DNA from: Brevundimonas sp. NIBR10
Lineage (GTDB): Bacteria; Pseudomonadota; Alphaproteobacteria; Caulobacterales; Caulobacteraceae
Assembly (NCBI RefSeq): GCF_027912515.1
Contig: NZ_CP115464.1
Coordinates: forward strand, 744,001 to 808,000
Reading direction: 5' to 3'
DNA length: 64,000 nt
In this document: piece by piece, positions 9,269 to 18,219 of the stretch
How positions within the stretch are numbered: position 1 is the first letter of the stretch
Layout: each line of letters opens with the position of its first letter
The notes under the pieces: model-generated
The model's database searches: none
Seen by the model: the letters and a program-made list of their open reading frames with translations, nothing else
Told to the model about the DNA's origin: nothing
Program-made: the position numbers and the translations under genes

Positions 9269-9544
9269 TCAGACGTCCAGGAAGGCGGGGATGCGCAGGT
9301 GGCGACGGGCGACCTCGACGAAGTCGGGGTCCTTGCGCGCGGCCCAGACGGCCAGGCCGTGGCCGACGATCCAGAGCAGGCCGCCCAGGATCCAGAGCCG
9401 CAGACCCAGACCGAGCGCCGCCGCAAGGGTGCCGTTGAGCAGGGCGAGGGTGCGGGGCGCGCCCGCCAGCAGGATGGGTTCGGTCAGGGCGCGGTGAACC
9501 GGCGCCAGATAGCCGATGGGCAGGTCGTCGGCGCCGGCCCCCAT
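9269..9544 (-). CDS. trbD: TrbD/VirB3-type membrane protein
   Basis: A 91-residue VirB3-like inner-membrane protein. It has a short polar N-terminus (YLAPVHRALTEPILLAGAPR, the family signature) and two adjacent hydrophobic spans at about residues 32-70 (LALLNGTLAAALGLGL and WILGGLLWIVGHGLAVWA). The basic C-terminal ARRHLRIPAFLDV is a strong TrbD hallmark. It overlaps trbC by one base and lies 7 bases upstream of trbE, with which VirB3 proteins interact and are sometimes fused. Confidence 0.94.
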   Translation of the reverse strand: MGAGADDLPIGYLAPVHRALTEPILLAGAPRTLALLNGTLAAALGLGLRLWILGGLLWIVGHGLAVWAARKDPDFVEVARRHLRIPAFLDV

Positions 9545-9897
9545 CAGACCAGGGCCCCGCCGCCGAAAGAGAAGAAGCTCAGGAAGAAGGAGCTTGCGGC
9601 GAAGGCGATCGAGAGCCCGAACACGATCTGGATCATGCGTCGCGCGCCGCCGGAGGTGTCCCCGAACGCCAGGGTCAGGCCGGTGACGATGATGATGATC
9701 ACGGCGATGATCTTGGCGACCGGACCTTCGATCGATTGCAGGATCTGCTGCAGGGGCGCCTCCCAGGGCATGGAGGATCCGCCGGCCCAGGCAGGGACGG
9801 CGAAGGCCGCGACGAGCGCGAAGAGGCTCACGCCACTCAGGATGCGGGTCGGGCGGCGAAGCAGGTGCGGGGCGAAACGGGCGGGGCGGCTGGTCAT
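9544..9897 (-). CDS. trbC: TrbC/VirB2-type pilin precursor
   Basis: A small prepilin of 117 residues (ATG at 9897; a TTG two codons upstream at 9903 is possible). The long N-terminal leader contains a hydrophobic stretch (GVSLFALVAAFAVPAWAGG) ending at a signal peptidase-like site. The mature part has two hydrophobic segments (PVAKIIAVIIIIVTGLTLAFG and IVFGLSIAFAASSFFLSFFSF) separated by GDTSGGARRMIQ, the TrbC/VirB2 pilin organisation. It lies between trbB and trbD. Confidence 0.93.
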   Translation of the reverse strand: MTSRPARFAPHLLRRPTRILSGVSLFALVAAFAVPAWAGGSSMPWEAPLQQILQSIEGPVAKIIAVIIIIVTGLTLAFGDTSGGARRMIQIVFGLSIAFAASSFFLSFFSFGGGALV

Positions 9898-9899
9898 GG

Positions 9900-10880
9900 T
9901 CAATGTCCTTCGGGGGTTGCAGGCAGAAGAGGCGTGAGGCGGTAGGCGCCGTCGGGCGTCAGGCCATCGATGACGCTCAGATCGACCAGACGGCGCGCCG
10001 CGCCGCGTCCGTCGAGCACGGCGATCAGGTCGATGGTGTCGGCGATCAGCGGGCGGGGCACGGTGACCACGACCTCCTGGATCAGTTGCTCGAGCCGATG
10101 CAGGGCGCCGATCGCAGAGCCCGCGTGGAGCGTGCCGACACCCCCGGGGTGCCCGGTGCCCCAGGCCTTGATCAGATCCAGCGCTTCAGGGCCGCGCACC
10201 TCGCCGATGGGGATCCGGTCCGGCCGGAGCCGCAGCGCCGAGCGCACCAGATCCGACAGGCTGACGGCGCCGGCGCGGGTGCGCATCGCCACCAGATTGG
10301 GCGCCGCGCACTGAAGCTCACGGGTATCCTCGATCAGGATGATGCGGTCATCGCTGCCGGCGATGACGGCCAGAAGGGCGTTGACGAGCGTCGTCTTGCC
10401 CGTGGATGTGCCGCCCGCGACCAGGATGTTCTTCCGGTCGAGCACCGCCCGGCGCAGCACCTCGGCGGCCGCGTCGGGCATGATGCCTGCGGCCACATAG
10501 TCCTCGAGACTGAAGATCGAGACGGCCGGCTTGCGGATGGCGAAGGCCGGGCCCGAAACGACGGGCGCAAGCAGCCCTTCGAACCGCTCACCCGAACCCG
10601 GCAGTTCAGCCGAGACCCGCGGCCGGTCCTCGTCGACTTCCGCCCCGACATGGTGCGCCACCAGCCGTATGATGCGTTCGCCGTCGGAGGCCGCGATCCG
10701 GTCGCCGGTCGCCTGCAGTCCGAGACTGAGGCGGTCCACCCAGAGGGAGCCGTCCGGGTTGAGCATCACCTCCAGGACGTCGGGGTCCTCAAGCCGCGTG
10801 GTCACCTCCGGACCGAAGGCCGTCCGCAGCATCTGCACCGTGCGCGCCTTGCCGGCCTTCAGGGAGGTGACGCTGTTCAT
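9900..10880 (-). CDS. trbB: TrbB/VirB11-type ATPase
   Basis: A 326-residue hexameric traffic ATPase of the type IV secretion system. It shows an N-terminal domain with [20 protein letters not shown], then the RecA core with Walker [17 protein letters not shown], an Asp box [12 protein letters not shown], Walker [18 protein letters not shown], and a His box [10 protein letters not shown]. It is the first gene of the trbBCDEJKLFGI cluster. It is separated from the coupling-protein block upstream by a 134-bp gap and three small genes. Confidence 0.96.
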   Translation of the reverse strand: MNSVTSLKAGKARTVQMLRTAFGPEVTTRLEDPDVLEVMLNPDGSLWVDRLSLGLQATGDRIAASDGERIIRLVAHHVGAEVDEDRPRVSAELPGSGERFEGLLAPVVSGPAFAIRKPAVSIFSLEDYVAAGIMPDAAAEVLRRAVLDRKNILVAGGTSTGKTTLVNALLAVIAGSDDRIILIEDTRELQCAAPNLVAMRTRAGAVSLSDLVRSALRLRPDRIPIGEVRGPEALDLIKAWGTGHPGGVGTLHAGSAIGALHRLEQLIQEVVVTVPRPLIADTIDLIAVLDGRGAARRLVDLSVIDGLTPDGAYRLTPLLPATPEGH

Positions 10881-11014
10881 CGGACCCGTCGCGGAGGGGA
10901 AGGTCGCAGGGGCGACCGGACGGGCGATTAAGGGGGCCTATTTTTTTCGACGTTCAACACCCTTCGGACCGGCGTAGGGCTGTGGCGTACAACGACAGGG
11001 GATCGGCGGAATCG

Positions 11015-11236
11015 TCAGGCCCGACCGAACTCGGATTCGGGACCAAACAGTCGCACGACGGAAGTCCGTTCGCTCTCGCGTTCGTCTGTCAGCTCGACGG
11101 AGAAGCCTTCGAACCGGGCGAGGTCCGCATAGACGGCGCGCACCTCGCAGAAGTCGTAGTCCCGTTCGCCCGGCATGATGACCGGCAGGTCCGGGTCGCA
11201 TTGCGACAGGGCGGCGATGAGTTGCTGAACCGTCAT
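11015..11236 (-). CDS. Small hypothetical protein (73 aa)
   Basis: A 73-residue acidic protein starting MTVQQLIAALSQCDPDLPVI and ending ESEFGRA, with a likely alpha/beta fold and no membrane segment. The opening VQQLIAALSQCDPDLPVIMP resembles short proteins, common in mobile elements and phages, that begin with a helix and a DP[ED]LPV strand. It lies between trbB and the CopG-like gene and is divergent from the DUF7662 gene at 11378. No function is assigned. Confidence 0.6.
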   Translation of the reverse strand: MTVQQLIAALSQCDPDLPVIMPGERDYDFCEVRAVYADLARFEGFSVELTDERESERTSVVRLFGPESEFGRA

Positions 11237-11377
11237 GAAAATCCTCCTCCAGGGCTCGTCCGCCGTCCGAAAAAGGCCCGACCCTCGGGACCTGCGGTCC
11301 GCTCCGGATCAGGCCGATCCTGCGCCAGGCGTCTGCGAACGCCTTGACGGAGAGGAGGCTGACGTCGAAATGCGCCG

Positions 11378-11641
11378 ATGGGCAAGTATGATCCTCTGGC
11401 GGCCTTCCTCCGCAAGCAGCGCGGGGCGGAGGTCTCACTGACCTTTCGCGAGATCGAAAGGATCGTCGGCGGCATCCTCCCCAAGGCGTCGACACGTCCG
11501 GAATGGTGGGCGGCCGAGGACACGCCCGGCGCCCCCCAGATCCGCGCCTGGAAGGCCGTGCGCTTCTCGCCAAGAGTCGATTTCCGGGCTGAGCGGGTGA
11601 CGTTCGAACGCGAGGTCGAAACGCCGCCGACCCGTGACTAG
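11378..11641 (+). CDS. DUF7662 domain-containing small protein
   Basis: An 87-residue protein, the only plus-strand gene inside the conjugation block. It starts MGKYDPLAAFLRKQRGAEVS and contains LTFREIERIVGGILPKAS, ARPEWW-like RPEWWAAED, and a C-terminal AWKAVRFSPRVDF strand. This is the pattern of the DUF7662 family, small proteins often associated with restriction or nuclease contexts and probably nucleic-acid binding. Its end overlaps the stop of the convergent CopG-like gene by four bases. Role in the element is unknown. Confidence 0.75.
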   Translation: MGKYDPLAAFLRKQRGAEVSLTFREIERIVGGILPKASTRPEWWAAEDTPGAPQIRAWKAVRFSPRVDFRAERVTFEREVETPPTRD

Positions 11642-12084
11642 GCCGGCGTCTCGTCGCCGCCGGTCGCGAGGTCGGGATCGACGTCGGACAGCTCGAACGT
11701 CACCTCTCGGGTGAAGGCGCGCCCTGTGGCCAGCCGACGGCCCAGGGATTCCACGAAGGCGCCGTAGCGCTCGCGTCCCTTGGCCCGCGCGGCGGCCTGC
11801 GAGGCTTCCGGCAGAGGCGGGGTGGCCGTGAGCCAGAAGCGTACGAACATGGCCAGCATCTCGATCCCGATGCCGACATCGCGTTCGAGGCGGTCAGCGT
11901 GGCGGTTCAGTCGGTCGAGGCGACGAACCAGAGCGGCTTCCTGACGTTCCGCGGCGTCGGGCGACAGGAAGCTGGCCACAGCGGCTTCGGCGACCATGGA
12001 TCTGGAGACGCCGCGTCGGTCAGCATAGGCCTCGAGTTGCTCGAGCAGTCTTGGCTCCAGGTAGACGGACAGGCGGGACTTCAT
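11638..12084 (-). CDS. CopG/ribbon-helix-helix family protein
   Basis: A 148-residue protein with an N-terminal ribbon-helix-helix DNA-binding motif (KSRLSVYLEPRLLEQLEAYA, then GVSRSMVAEAAVASFL) and a helical C-terminal extension with LNRHADRLERDVGIGIEMLAMFVRFWL. This architecture is found between traG and trbB in Trb-type integrative elements. There it is thought to regulate transfer genes or assist the relaxosome. It lies 9 bp downstream of traG and is cotranscribed with it. Confidence 0.88.
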   Translation of the reverse strand: MKSRLSVYLEPRLLEQLEAYADRRGVSRSMVAEAAVASFLSPDAAERQEAALVRRLDRLNRHADRLERDVGIGIEMLAMFVRFWLTATPPLPEASQAAARAKGRERYGAFVESLGRRLATGRAFTREVTFELSDVDPDLATGGDETPA

Positions 12085-12093
12085 CGGCGTCTC

Positions 12094-14127
12094 CTAGAGC
12101 TCGATGCCGTCGTCGGGGTCGAGCGCAGCCTGCCGGGCCACACGGCGCAGGCCCTGATCCAGATCCAGGCGCAGGACCGCGGTCGGATCCTCATCGTCGA
12201 CCTCAAGCCAGTCGAGCCCGTCCGGCGTCAGCGGCTCGACCGCGCGATCCGGCGAAGCCAGTTCGGGTTCGAGCCGCAGGCCGCCTTCGCCGTCGTCGCC
12301 GGTCGAGCTGTCCGGGCCCGAGCCCGTAGGCGCCGGCTCCGGCGAAGGGGCCGGCCAGTCGGTCTGACGGCGTGCGGCTTGCGGACCCTGGCGCGAGGCG
12401 GGCGCCTGGCCCGGATCGTGAGCCGCTCCAGGGACGGGGGATGTTGGCCGGGGAATCGTCGGCGCTTTCAGGACGCGACGCCTCAGCTCGGCGTCGAGGA
12501 AGTAGCGGACCTTGCGGGCCCGGATAGGCGCGCAACCCGAGACCAGAACCAGTTCCTGATCGGCCGGCAGCTGCATCACCTCCCCGGGGGTCAGGAGCGG
12601 ACGTGCGGTCTCCTGGCGCGAGACCATCAGATGGCCGAGCCAGGGACTGAGGCGGTGGCCAGCGTAGTTGCGCATGGCGCGCAGCTCGGTGGCGGTTCCG
12701 AGAGAATCCGAGATGCGTCTGGCCGTCCGCTCGTCATTGGTGGCGAAGGCGACCCGGACGTGGCAGTTGTCGAGAATGGCGTTGTTGGGCCCGTAGGCGC
12801 GCTCGATCTGGTTCAGGGACTGGGCGATCAGAAAGGCCTTGAGACCATAGCCGGCCATGAAGGCCAGGGCGCTTTCGAAGAAATCGAGCCGGCCGAGCGC
12901 GGGAAACTCGTCCAGCATCATCAGCAGGCGATGCCGCCCGTCTCGGGCGTGGAGATCTTCGGTCAGGCGTCGACCGACCTGGTTCAGGATCAGCCGGATC
13001 AGCGGCTTGGTGCGATTGATGTCGGACGGTGGAACGACGAGGTACAGGGAGGCGGGCCGGGCGCCGCCCACGAGATCTTCGATGCGCCAGTCGCACTGGC
13101 GCGTGACGCGCGCCACGACCGGATCACGATAGAGGCCCAGGAAACTCATCGCGGTCGACAGGACCCCGGAGCGTTCGTTCTCGCTCTTGTTCAGCAGTTC
13201 GCGCGCCGAGGAGGCGACGACGGGATGGGGTCGATCCTCCAGGTGGCGGGTGGTCATCATGCGCTTGAGGGTGACCTCGATCGGTCGCGCGGGATCCGAC
13301 AGGAAGGCGGCGACGCCGGCGAGGGTCTTGTCAGGCTCGGCATAGAGGACGTGAAGGATGGCGCCGACGAGAAGCGAGTGGCTGGTCTTTTCCCAATGGT
13401 TTCGCCGTTCCAGAGCGCCTTCCGGATCGACCAGAATGTCGGCGATGTTCTGGACGTCGCGCACCTCCCGGTCACCGCGGCGCACTTCCAGAAGCGGATT
13501 GTAGGCTGCGCTGTCGAGGTTGGTGGGGTCGAACAGATAGACGGGTCCGAAGCGGGCGCGCCATCCGGCGGTCAGGGACCAGTTCTCGCCCTTGATGTCG
13601 TGGATCATGGCGGAGCCCGGCCAAGTCAGGAGAGTTGGCACGACAAGACCCACGCCCTTGCCGCTTCGGGTCGGCGCAAAGCAGAGAACGTGCTCGGGCC
13701 CGTCGTGGCGCAGATAGGCCGCATCGGTCCGGCCCAGAACCACGCCGTCGGGACCGTGGAGACCGGCGGCCGCGGCGTCGGCGTCGTTCGCCCACCGCGC
13801 CGTGCCGTAGGTGGTCGCCGACGCCGCTTCGCGCGAACGCCACACCGCCATGGCGATCGCGACGGCGATGGAGACGAAGGCGCCGCCGGCGGCGATCGCA
13901 CCGCCCTCCAGAAAGATGCGCGGCGCATAGGCGTCGTAGACGAACCACCAGCCGAAGACCGACGGCGGCCAGTAGACGGGCCAGCCGGCGATCACAAACC
14001 ACGGCGGCCCCAGCCCCGCCTGAAACCCGAGGCGCCAGGCCGTCCATTCGGTCGCGCCCCAGATCCCGAGGAGGAGGATCAGGCTGACGACGATGATCGG
14101 CCCCCAGAGAATTCTACCGGCGGACAT
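12094..14127 (-). CDS. traG: TraG/VirD4-type coupling protein
   Basis: A coupling ATPase of 677 residues that delivers the relaxase-DNA complex to the Trb channel. The ATG at 14127 has a GGAGA ribosome site seven bases upstream, which I prefer to the TTG at 14133. Two or three N-terminal membrane spans (IIVVSLILLLGIW; VIAGWPVYWPPSVFGWW; IAAGGAFVSIAVAIAMAVW) precede Walker A APTRSGKGVGLVVPTLL and Walker B-like LLMMLDEFPALGRLDFFE. The C-terminal tail from about residue 545 is Pro/Arg-rich and poorly conserved. Confidence 0.96.
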   Translation of the reverse strand: MSAGRILWGPIIVVSLILLLGIWGATEWTAWRLGFQAGLGPPWFVIAGWPVYWPPSVFGWWFVYDAYAPRIFLEGGAIAAGGAFVSIAVAIAMAVWRSREAASATTYGTARWANDADAAAAGLHGPDGVVLGRTDAAYLRHDGPEHVLCFAPTRSGKGVGLVVPTLLTWPGSAMIHDIKGENWSLTAGWRARFGPVYLFDPTNLDSAAYNPLLEVRRGDREVRDVQNIADILVDPEGALERRNHWEKTSHSLLVGAILHVLYAEPDKTLAGVAAFLSDPARPIEVTLKRMMTTRHLEDRPHPVVASSARELLNKSENERSGVLSTAMSFLGLYRDPVVARVTRQCDWRIEDLVGGARPASLYLVVPPSDINRTKPLIRLILNQVGRRLTEDLHARDGRHRLLMMLDEFPALGRLDFFESALAFMAGYGLKAFLIAQSLNQIERAYGPNNAILDNCHVRVAFATNDERTARRISDSLGTATELRAMRNYAGHRLSPWLGHLMVSRQETARPLLTPGEVMQLPADQELVLVSGCAPIRARKVRYFLDAELRRRVLKAPTIPRPTSPVPGAAHDPGQAPASRQGPQAARRQTDWPAPSPEPAPTGSGPDSSTGDDGEGGLRLEPELASPDRAVEPLTPDGLDWLEVDDEDPTAVLRLDLDQGLRRVARQAALDPDDGIEL

Positions 14128-14157
14128 GGGCAAGTCTCCAGGGTGTGAGGTGAAGGA

Positions 14158-15909
14158 TCATCGGCCAGGGCCTCTGGTGAGCCCGGGCCGCCAGTCGATC
14201 GATCCGCCCGGTCCGGCCAGGCCGGTGACGGTCTGGTTCAACTGGCGTTCCAGAGCCGGACGCCAGGGCACGAGCGTGAAACCCAGGCCATCGTCGATCA
14301 TGGCGAACCGGCCCGAGGCCAGGGTGACCCTCTGGCGATAGGTCCCGGACACGGTGTCGCCCTCGATGGCCGGACGGTGGGCCAGGCCTGTCTCAGTGCT
14401 CAGCCGTCGACCGGCGGCGGCGAGGTCCCGCTCGCGAAGCGTTTCCAGAAGACGCGGGACGAGGCGGACACGACCGTTATCGCTGCGGGCCAGGCCCAGG
14501 GATTGGAGGTAGGCGACCCGCTTTTCGAGGGCGATTGACACAGCCTGGCCGAAGCCGGTCGCCGGCATCCGCGTCTCCGATCCCGTGAACCGGCCTTCAA
14601 GCAGCCGACGATCGAGCCAGGTGGCGCCGTCCGCGACGGCCTGGCGCTCGACGGGAAGATCGGCCCTGACGTGGAGGCCGAGCCGACCGTCCGCCGCGCC
14701 CTTGATCGGGGCCAGTTCCACCACGGCGCCGACCCGCACATCCAGGTCGCCGAGGTCGCGGACGCGGTGGTGGTGCGCCTGGCCGTCCAGGCCGTCGAGT
14801 ACGAGATAGCCCGAACCCTTCAACTCGTCGTCAAGCCCCTGGGCGATGACCCGGCCCGTGACCGGACGGGTGATCATCTCCTCGGCGCGCAGCCTCTCCG
14901 GGGCGAGCGCCAGCCCTTGCGACGCCAGGCCCTGATGCAAACGGGCGATGATGTCGTTGCGTCGACCCAGGGCTTTCAGGGTGGTTTCGACCTCGTCCGC
15001 CAGCCGCCAGCGGCCCGGGCGTTCGAGGGTCGCAACCCCGAGGTCCTGGAGTGTTTCGAGACGGGCGATCTTGAGGGCCCGCCAGGGGTTGGCGCGATCG
15101 GCGCCCGGTCGCACGTCGAGCCTGTTCCCGGACCGGGCCGCCTCACGAACGATCAGTCCGTCCAGGCGGGTCCAGCGATCGGAGGTCACGTCGCGCGCCA
15201 GACTGCGCCGGATATCGTGTTCGGTGCGAGGGCCCAGCTCGCGGGTCACCAGAGCGCTGGCCCGCGCCCGAAGGCCCTGGGCGATGTAGTCGCGAGAGAG
15301 GATGAGATCGTCGCCGCGATCCGTGACGCCGCGCACGAGGATATGGACGTGGGGATGGGCGGTGTTCCAGTGCTCGACCGCCACCCAGTCCAGCCGGGTT
15401 GCGAGATCGGTTTCCGCCGCGCGCATCAGATCGCGGGTGAAGGCTTTCAGGTCCTGGAGCTCCGCGCCGTCCTCGGGCGAGACGATGAAGCGGAAATGGT
15501 GGCGGTCGCCCTCGCACCGCGTGGCGAACGCATCCGGACGTCGCGCCTTCGCCTCGGGTCCGGCGGCATTGTCGATGCGGCCGTCGAAGAGGCGGCCGGG
15601 CGCGCCGTCGCGCGTGACGCCGTCGCGCTGGAGATACCGCAGATGGGACGACAGGGGAGCCCGTCCCGGCGCATGGCGCACGATGCGCGTCTTGATGACG
15701 ACGGCGCGATGGCCCGCCCCGAGGCGGCGGACGGCCTGGACGCCGGCCGCGCGACCCCGGCCGAAGACACTGGCGCGAGCGACACGTCCGCCGTTGAAAC
15801 CGCCCGCGCGCTGGACCGACCCCAGGACCTGGCGCAGGGCGGAGCCGGATCTCGCCCGTCCCTGGCGGATACGACCCGGCCGGACCTCGAAATCATCGTC
15901 GGCGGTCAT
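14158..15909 (-). CDS. DUF3363 relaxase/mobilization nuclease (VirD2-like)
   Basis: A relaxase of about 583 residues that should nick the origin of transfer and lead the strand into the recipient. I start it at the ATG at 15909 (MTADDDFEVRPGRIRQGRAR); an ATG at 15921 is equally possible, and the longer frame to 16032 is poorly supported. The N-terminal basic region leads into the relaxase domain with YLQRDGVTRDG and the metal-binding His cluster (HPHVHILVRG), followed by the DUF3363 C-terminal domain. The coupling-protein gene is 30 bp downstream. Confidence 0.93.
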   Translation of the reverse strand: MTADDDFEVRPGRIRQGRARSGSALRQVLGSVQRAGGFNGGRVARASVFGRGRAAGVQAVRRLGAGHRAVVIKTRIVRHAPGRAPLSSHLRYLQRDGVTRDGAPGRLFDGRIDNAAGPEAKARRPDAFATRCEGDRHHFRFIVSPEDGAELQDLKAFTRDLMRAAETDLATRLDWVAVEHWNTAHPHVHILVRGVTDRGDDLILSRDYIAQGLRARASALVTRELGPRTEHDIRRSLARDVTSDRWTRLDGLIVREAARSGNRLDVRPGADRANPWRALKIARLETLQDLGVATLERPGRWRLADEVETTLKALGRRNDIIARLHQGLASQGLALAPERLRAEEMITRPVTGRVIAQGLDDELKGSGYLVLDGLDGQAHHHRVRDLGDLDVRVGAVVELAPIKGAADGRLGLHVRADLPVERQAVADGATWLDRRLLEGRFTGSETRMPATGFGQAVSIALEKRVAYLQSLGLARSDNGRVRLVPRLLETLRERDLAAAGRRLSTETGLAHRPAIEGDTVSGTYRQRVTLASGRFAMIDDGLGFTLVPWRPALERQLNQTVTGLAGPGGSIDWRPGLTRGPGR

Positions 15910-16113
15910 TTTGTGGGCCATGAGGTGCGTAAAAGCCCGGACCGGCGGCGTTCTGCGAGGGGCCGCAGGCTGCGGCAGGCGCGTACGCCTCGTGAGCGGG
16001 CCTTGAATGGATTGAGGAAAACCATCCCCCACCCCGCCCGCACCTCGCGGCTTTTATCTTGCCCTCCCGGTTTTCCATCTGTGCGGATCCCCGGATCCGC
16101 CTTTCCCCAAAGC

Positions 16114-16827
16114 CTACTCATGGTCTGTCAGCCCCCGGCCGCCTGCCGCGAAGAGGCTGGAGGCGGCCGGCCCGGTCGCAGATGCGGGGGCGGCGCCAGC
16201 GCCGCCGACGGCGACGAACAGCGGGGCCGAGAGCGGGTCCAAAGTCGACGGACGGGATCCGGGGGGCGCGGCCTGTCCCATCGCATCTGCCGCTTCTAGA
16301 CCCAGGCGGTCGCCGATGCGGGCGACATAGAGCCGCGTCTCCAAGGGCAGGGGGCGGCCGGTCCGGAGATGCTCCAGATAGCGGCCGGGCCCGGCATTAT
16401 AGGCGGCGAGAAAGCCCTCGGGGCCAAAGCGATTGTAGAGTTCCCGCAGGTAGGCCGCGCCCGCCAGAATGTTGTCGCGGGGCGAATAGGGGTCGGGTCC
16501 AAGGCGATAGCGGACACGCAATTCGTCCCAGGTCGCGGGCATCACCTGCATCAGACCCATGGCCCCGGCGTGTGAGGTCGCTGACGGATCGAACGCACTT
16601 TCCGCCTGGATGACGGCCCGGATCCAGGTTTCGGGCAGGCCAAAACGTTGCGCCGCTTCGATGACGGCGCCGGAAACGAGCCGGTCGTGTGCGTGAGAAT
16701 CCGGCCCGGAAGAGAGCGCCGCATCGGCCTGCGGGGCCGTCGTCATGACGAGCGCGACGCCCAAAGCCAGCGCCGTCAGACTCGCCTTCACGGGCGTCCC
16801 CATCCAGGGTCTTGCGGGCGCGGTCAT
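16114..16827 (-). CDS. Lytic transglycosylase (VirB1-like)
   Basis: A 237-residue secreted murein hydrolase that opens peptidoglycan for the transfer channel. A signal peptide covers about residues 1-36 (cleavage near ADA-AL). The SLT domain shows the catalytic Glu in VIQAESAFDPSATSHAGAMG, then GLMQVMPATWDELR, and NILAGAAYLRELYNRFG followed by AAYNAGPG. A Pro/Ala-rich tail follows. The start overlaps the traF stop by four bases, so the two are coupled. Confidence 0.93.
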   Translation of the reverse strand: MTAPARPWMGTPVKASLTALALGVALVMTTAPQADAALSSGPDSHAHDRLVSGAVIEAAQRFGLPETWIRAVIQAESAFDPSATSHAGAMGLMQVMPATWDELRVRYRLGPDPYSPRDNILAGAAYLRELYNRFGPEGFLAAYNAGPGRYLEHLRTGRPLPLETRLYVARIGDRLGLEAADAMGQAAPPGSRPSTLDPLSAPLFVAVGGAGAAPASATGPAASSLFAAGGRGLTDHE

Positions 16828-17399
16828 GGCCGGACCCGGGGGAGAAACAGGGGGTGAACCACGCCCCGGATCGAGGCTTTCGGGGTCGGTCCGAAATAGC
16901 GACCGTCGAGGGACTGCGCGACGTCCGCATTGAGAAGAAAGACCTCGTCGGTCGTCAGGGAATGGCAGCCCGACCAGGTCGGCAAGCCGCGGCCGCGCCG
17001 ATCCGTCGCCTGCGCCTCGATCGTTACGGCGGCGTCCGGGACGGCGTCTGGGACGGCGCCGGGGAGGGTTTCAGGGACGGCGGCGTGCGTGAGCGAAACG
17101 GAGACCACCAGGCCGTCGCGGCACACGCGTGCGGGCGCCATGGCCGCCACCGTCTTGATCAGCGGAACGCCGCGAGGGAGATACTGTCGTGCGGCCAGGA
17201 AGTCGGCGACCGGCGCGGGCGGGTCGACGATGACCCGATCTCCGGCCCGGGGCGAAGCGAAGGGATCGACCAGATACAGACCGATCGGAGCGCTCGCGCT
17301 GGCGTTCCAGACGAGCAGGGTGGGCAGGGGCAGGTCCACAGGCGCCCACATCAAAAGGGCGCCGGCCAGGGTTGCGCCCAGGGCGAAGGCGCGGGTCAC
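16824..17399 (-). CDS. traF: TraF-type S26 family signal peptidase
   Basis: A 191-residue S26 peptidase that in RP4-like systems matures and cyclises the TrbC pilin. It begins with a GTG and a hydrophobic segment (LGATLAGALLMWAPV). The catalytic Ser lies in NASASAPIGLYLVDP and the Lys in RGVPLIKTVAA; the C-terminal block DEVFLLNADVAQSLDGRYFG is the expected substrate-binding region. It sits between DUF2840 and the lytic transglycosylase, with four-base overlaps to both. Confidence 0.93.
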   Translation of the reverse strand: MTRAFALGATLAGALLMWAPVDLPLPTLLVWNASASAPIGLYLVDPFASPRAGDRVIVDPPAPVADFLAARQYLPRGVPLIKTVAAMAPARVCRDGLVVSVSLTHAAVPETLPGAVPDAVPDAAVTIEAQATDRRGRGLPTWSGCHSLTTDEVFLLNADVAQSLDGRYFGPTPKASIRGVVHPLFLPRVRP

Positions 17400-17947
17400 G
17401 AGACCGCTCTGCGCAGAAGCCAGGCCGCGTGTCGGCTGGCGCTATAGGCTTGCGCGCGTTCGCCGACGAGCAGGCGGTTGTGCAGGTGTCGCCAGTGATC
17501 GGGGGCGACCGCTTCGGGCGCAATGCCGATGGCCTCGACGGCGTCGATGGCCTCCAGGGCGGCCTTGACCCGCGGCCAGCCATTCAGCCGGAGCAGACTC
17601 GTTCCCCCCGGGGTCACGCCGGGCACGCTCGTTCGCGCCTCGCCAGGCCGGGGGGCGATGAGGATGTCGAGCCGGGAGGCGACGGTCCCGCGCTCTCCGG
17701 CGGCCCAGCGAACGAAGGCGAAGACACTGCCCGGCTGGAAGGCGACAAAGCGGTTCTGGCGGGTGACGATGCGCTCTTCGACGATGGCGCCGAAACGGAT
17801 CCAGCGCTCGATCCGACCCCTGTCGAAAACGAGTTCGACCCAGGTGCGATCGTCCACACGCCCGTGCGCGGCGCCCGCCGCCCGCCGCAGATTCTGGGAG
17901 GTTCCGGCGGGCGGCTGGCCGGGCGGGTGAAGAGGCGTCGGGGTCAC
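17396..17947 (-). CDS. DUF2840 domain-containing protein
   Basis: A 183-residue soluble protein recognised as DUF2840 by its family-typical features: DDRTWVELVFDRGRIERWIRFG near the N-terminus, SVFAFVRWAAGERGTV, LDILIAPRPGE, and VTPGGTSLLRLNGWPRVKAAL. The family occurs next to traF in alphaproteobacterial conjugative elements and has no established biochemical role. Start is a GTG at 17947 overlapping the upstream HTH gene stop at 17944. The C-terminal AYSASRHAAWLLRRAVS is also typical. Confidence 0.88.
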   Translation of the reverse strand: MTPTPLHPPGQPPAGTSQNLRRAAGAAHGRVDDRTWVELVFDRGRIERWIRFGAIVEERIVTRQNRFVAFQPGSVFAFVRWAAGERGTVASRLDILIAPRPGEARTSVPGVTPGGTSLLRLNGWPRVKAALEAIDAVEAIGIAPEAVAPDHWRHLHNRLLVGERAQAYSASRHAAWLLRRAVS

Positions 17948-18219
17948 GACCGCGATCCCGGGCGGTGAGGACGGGTGTCATCGGGACGTCTAGCCGGCAG
18001 AACGACGCCCACGCCGGGGTCGGAGGTCGAGGCCTTGGCGCCGCGATCCGCCCAGGCCTGGAGGTCCTGCAGGGCGTAGACGACCCGGCCGCCGATCTTG
18101 CGGTACACCGGGCCCGTGCCATAGGTCCGGTGCTTCTCGAGCGTGCGGCCGGACAGGCCGAGCTGACGGGCCGCCTCCGATGTGCGGAGAAAGCGCGGCG
18201 GCAGAGGGGTTGCAGGCAC
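17944..18219 (-). CDS. Helix-turn-helix (AlpA/excisionase-like) regulator
   Basis: A 91-residue protein with a MerR/AlpA-like winged helix: FLRTSEAARQLGLSGRTLEK, then GTGPVYRKIGGRVVYALQDLQAW. Such proteins act as small DNA-binding regulators or excisionases in integrative elements and commonly precede DUF2840 and traF. The start is a GTG. This is the first gene of the conjugation operon as preserved here. The DUF2285, DUF736, ParA and RepA genes that often lie upstream in related elements are missing. Confidence 0.88.
   Translation of the reverse strand: MPATPLPPRFLRTSEAARQLGLSGRTLEKHRTYGTGPVYRKIGGRVVYALQDLQAWADRGAKASTSDPGVGVVLPARRPDDTRPHRPGSRS

Noticed and set aside
7780..9438. 552-residue plus-strand frame within trbE
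   Set aside because: Shadow of the VirB4-type ATPase; no ribosome site or domain.
11899..14148. 749-residue plus-strand frame across traG
   Set aside because: Antisense to TraG, whose Walker motifs and membrane spans are intact.
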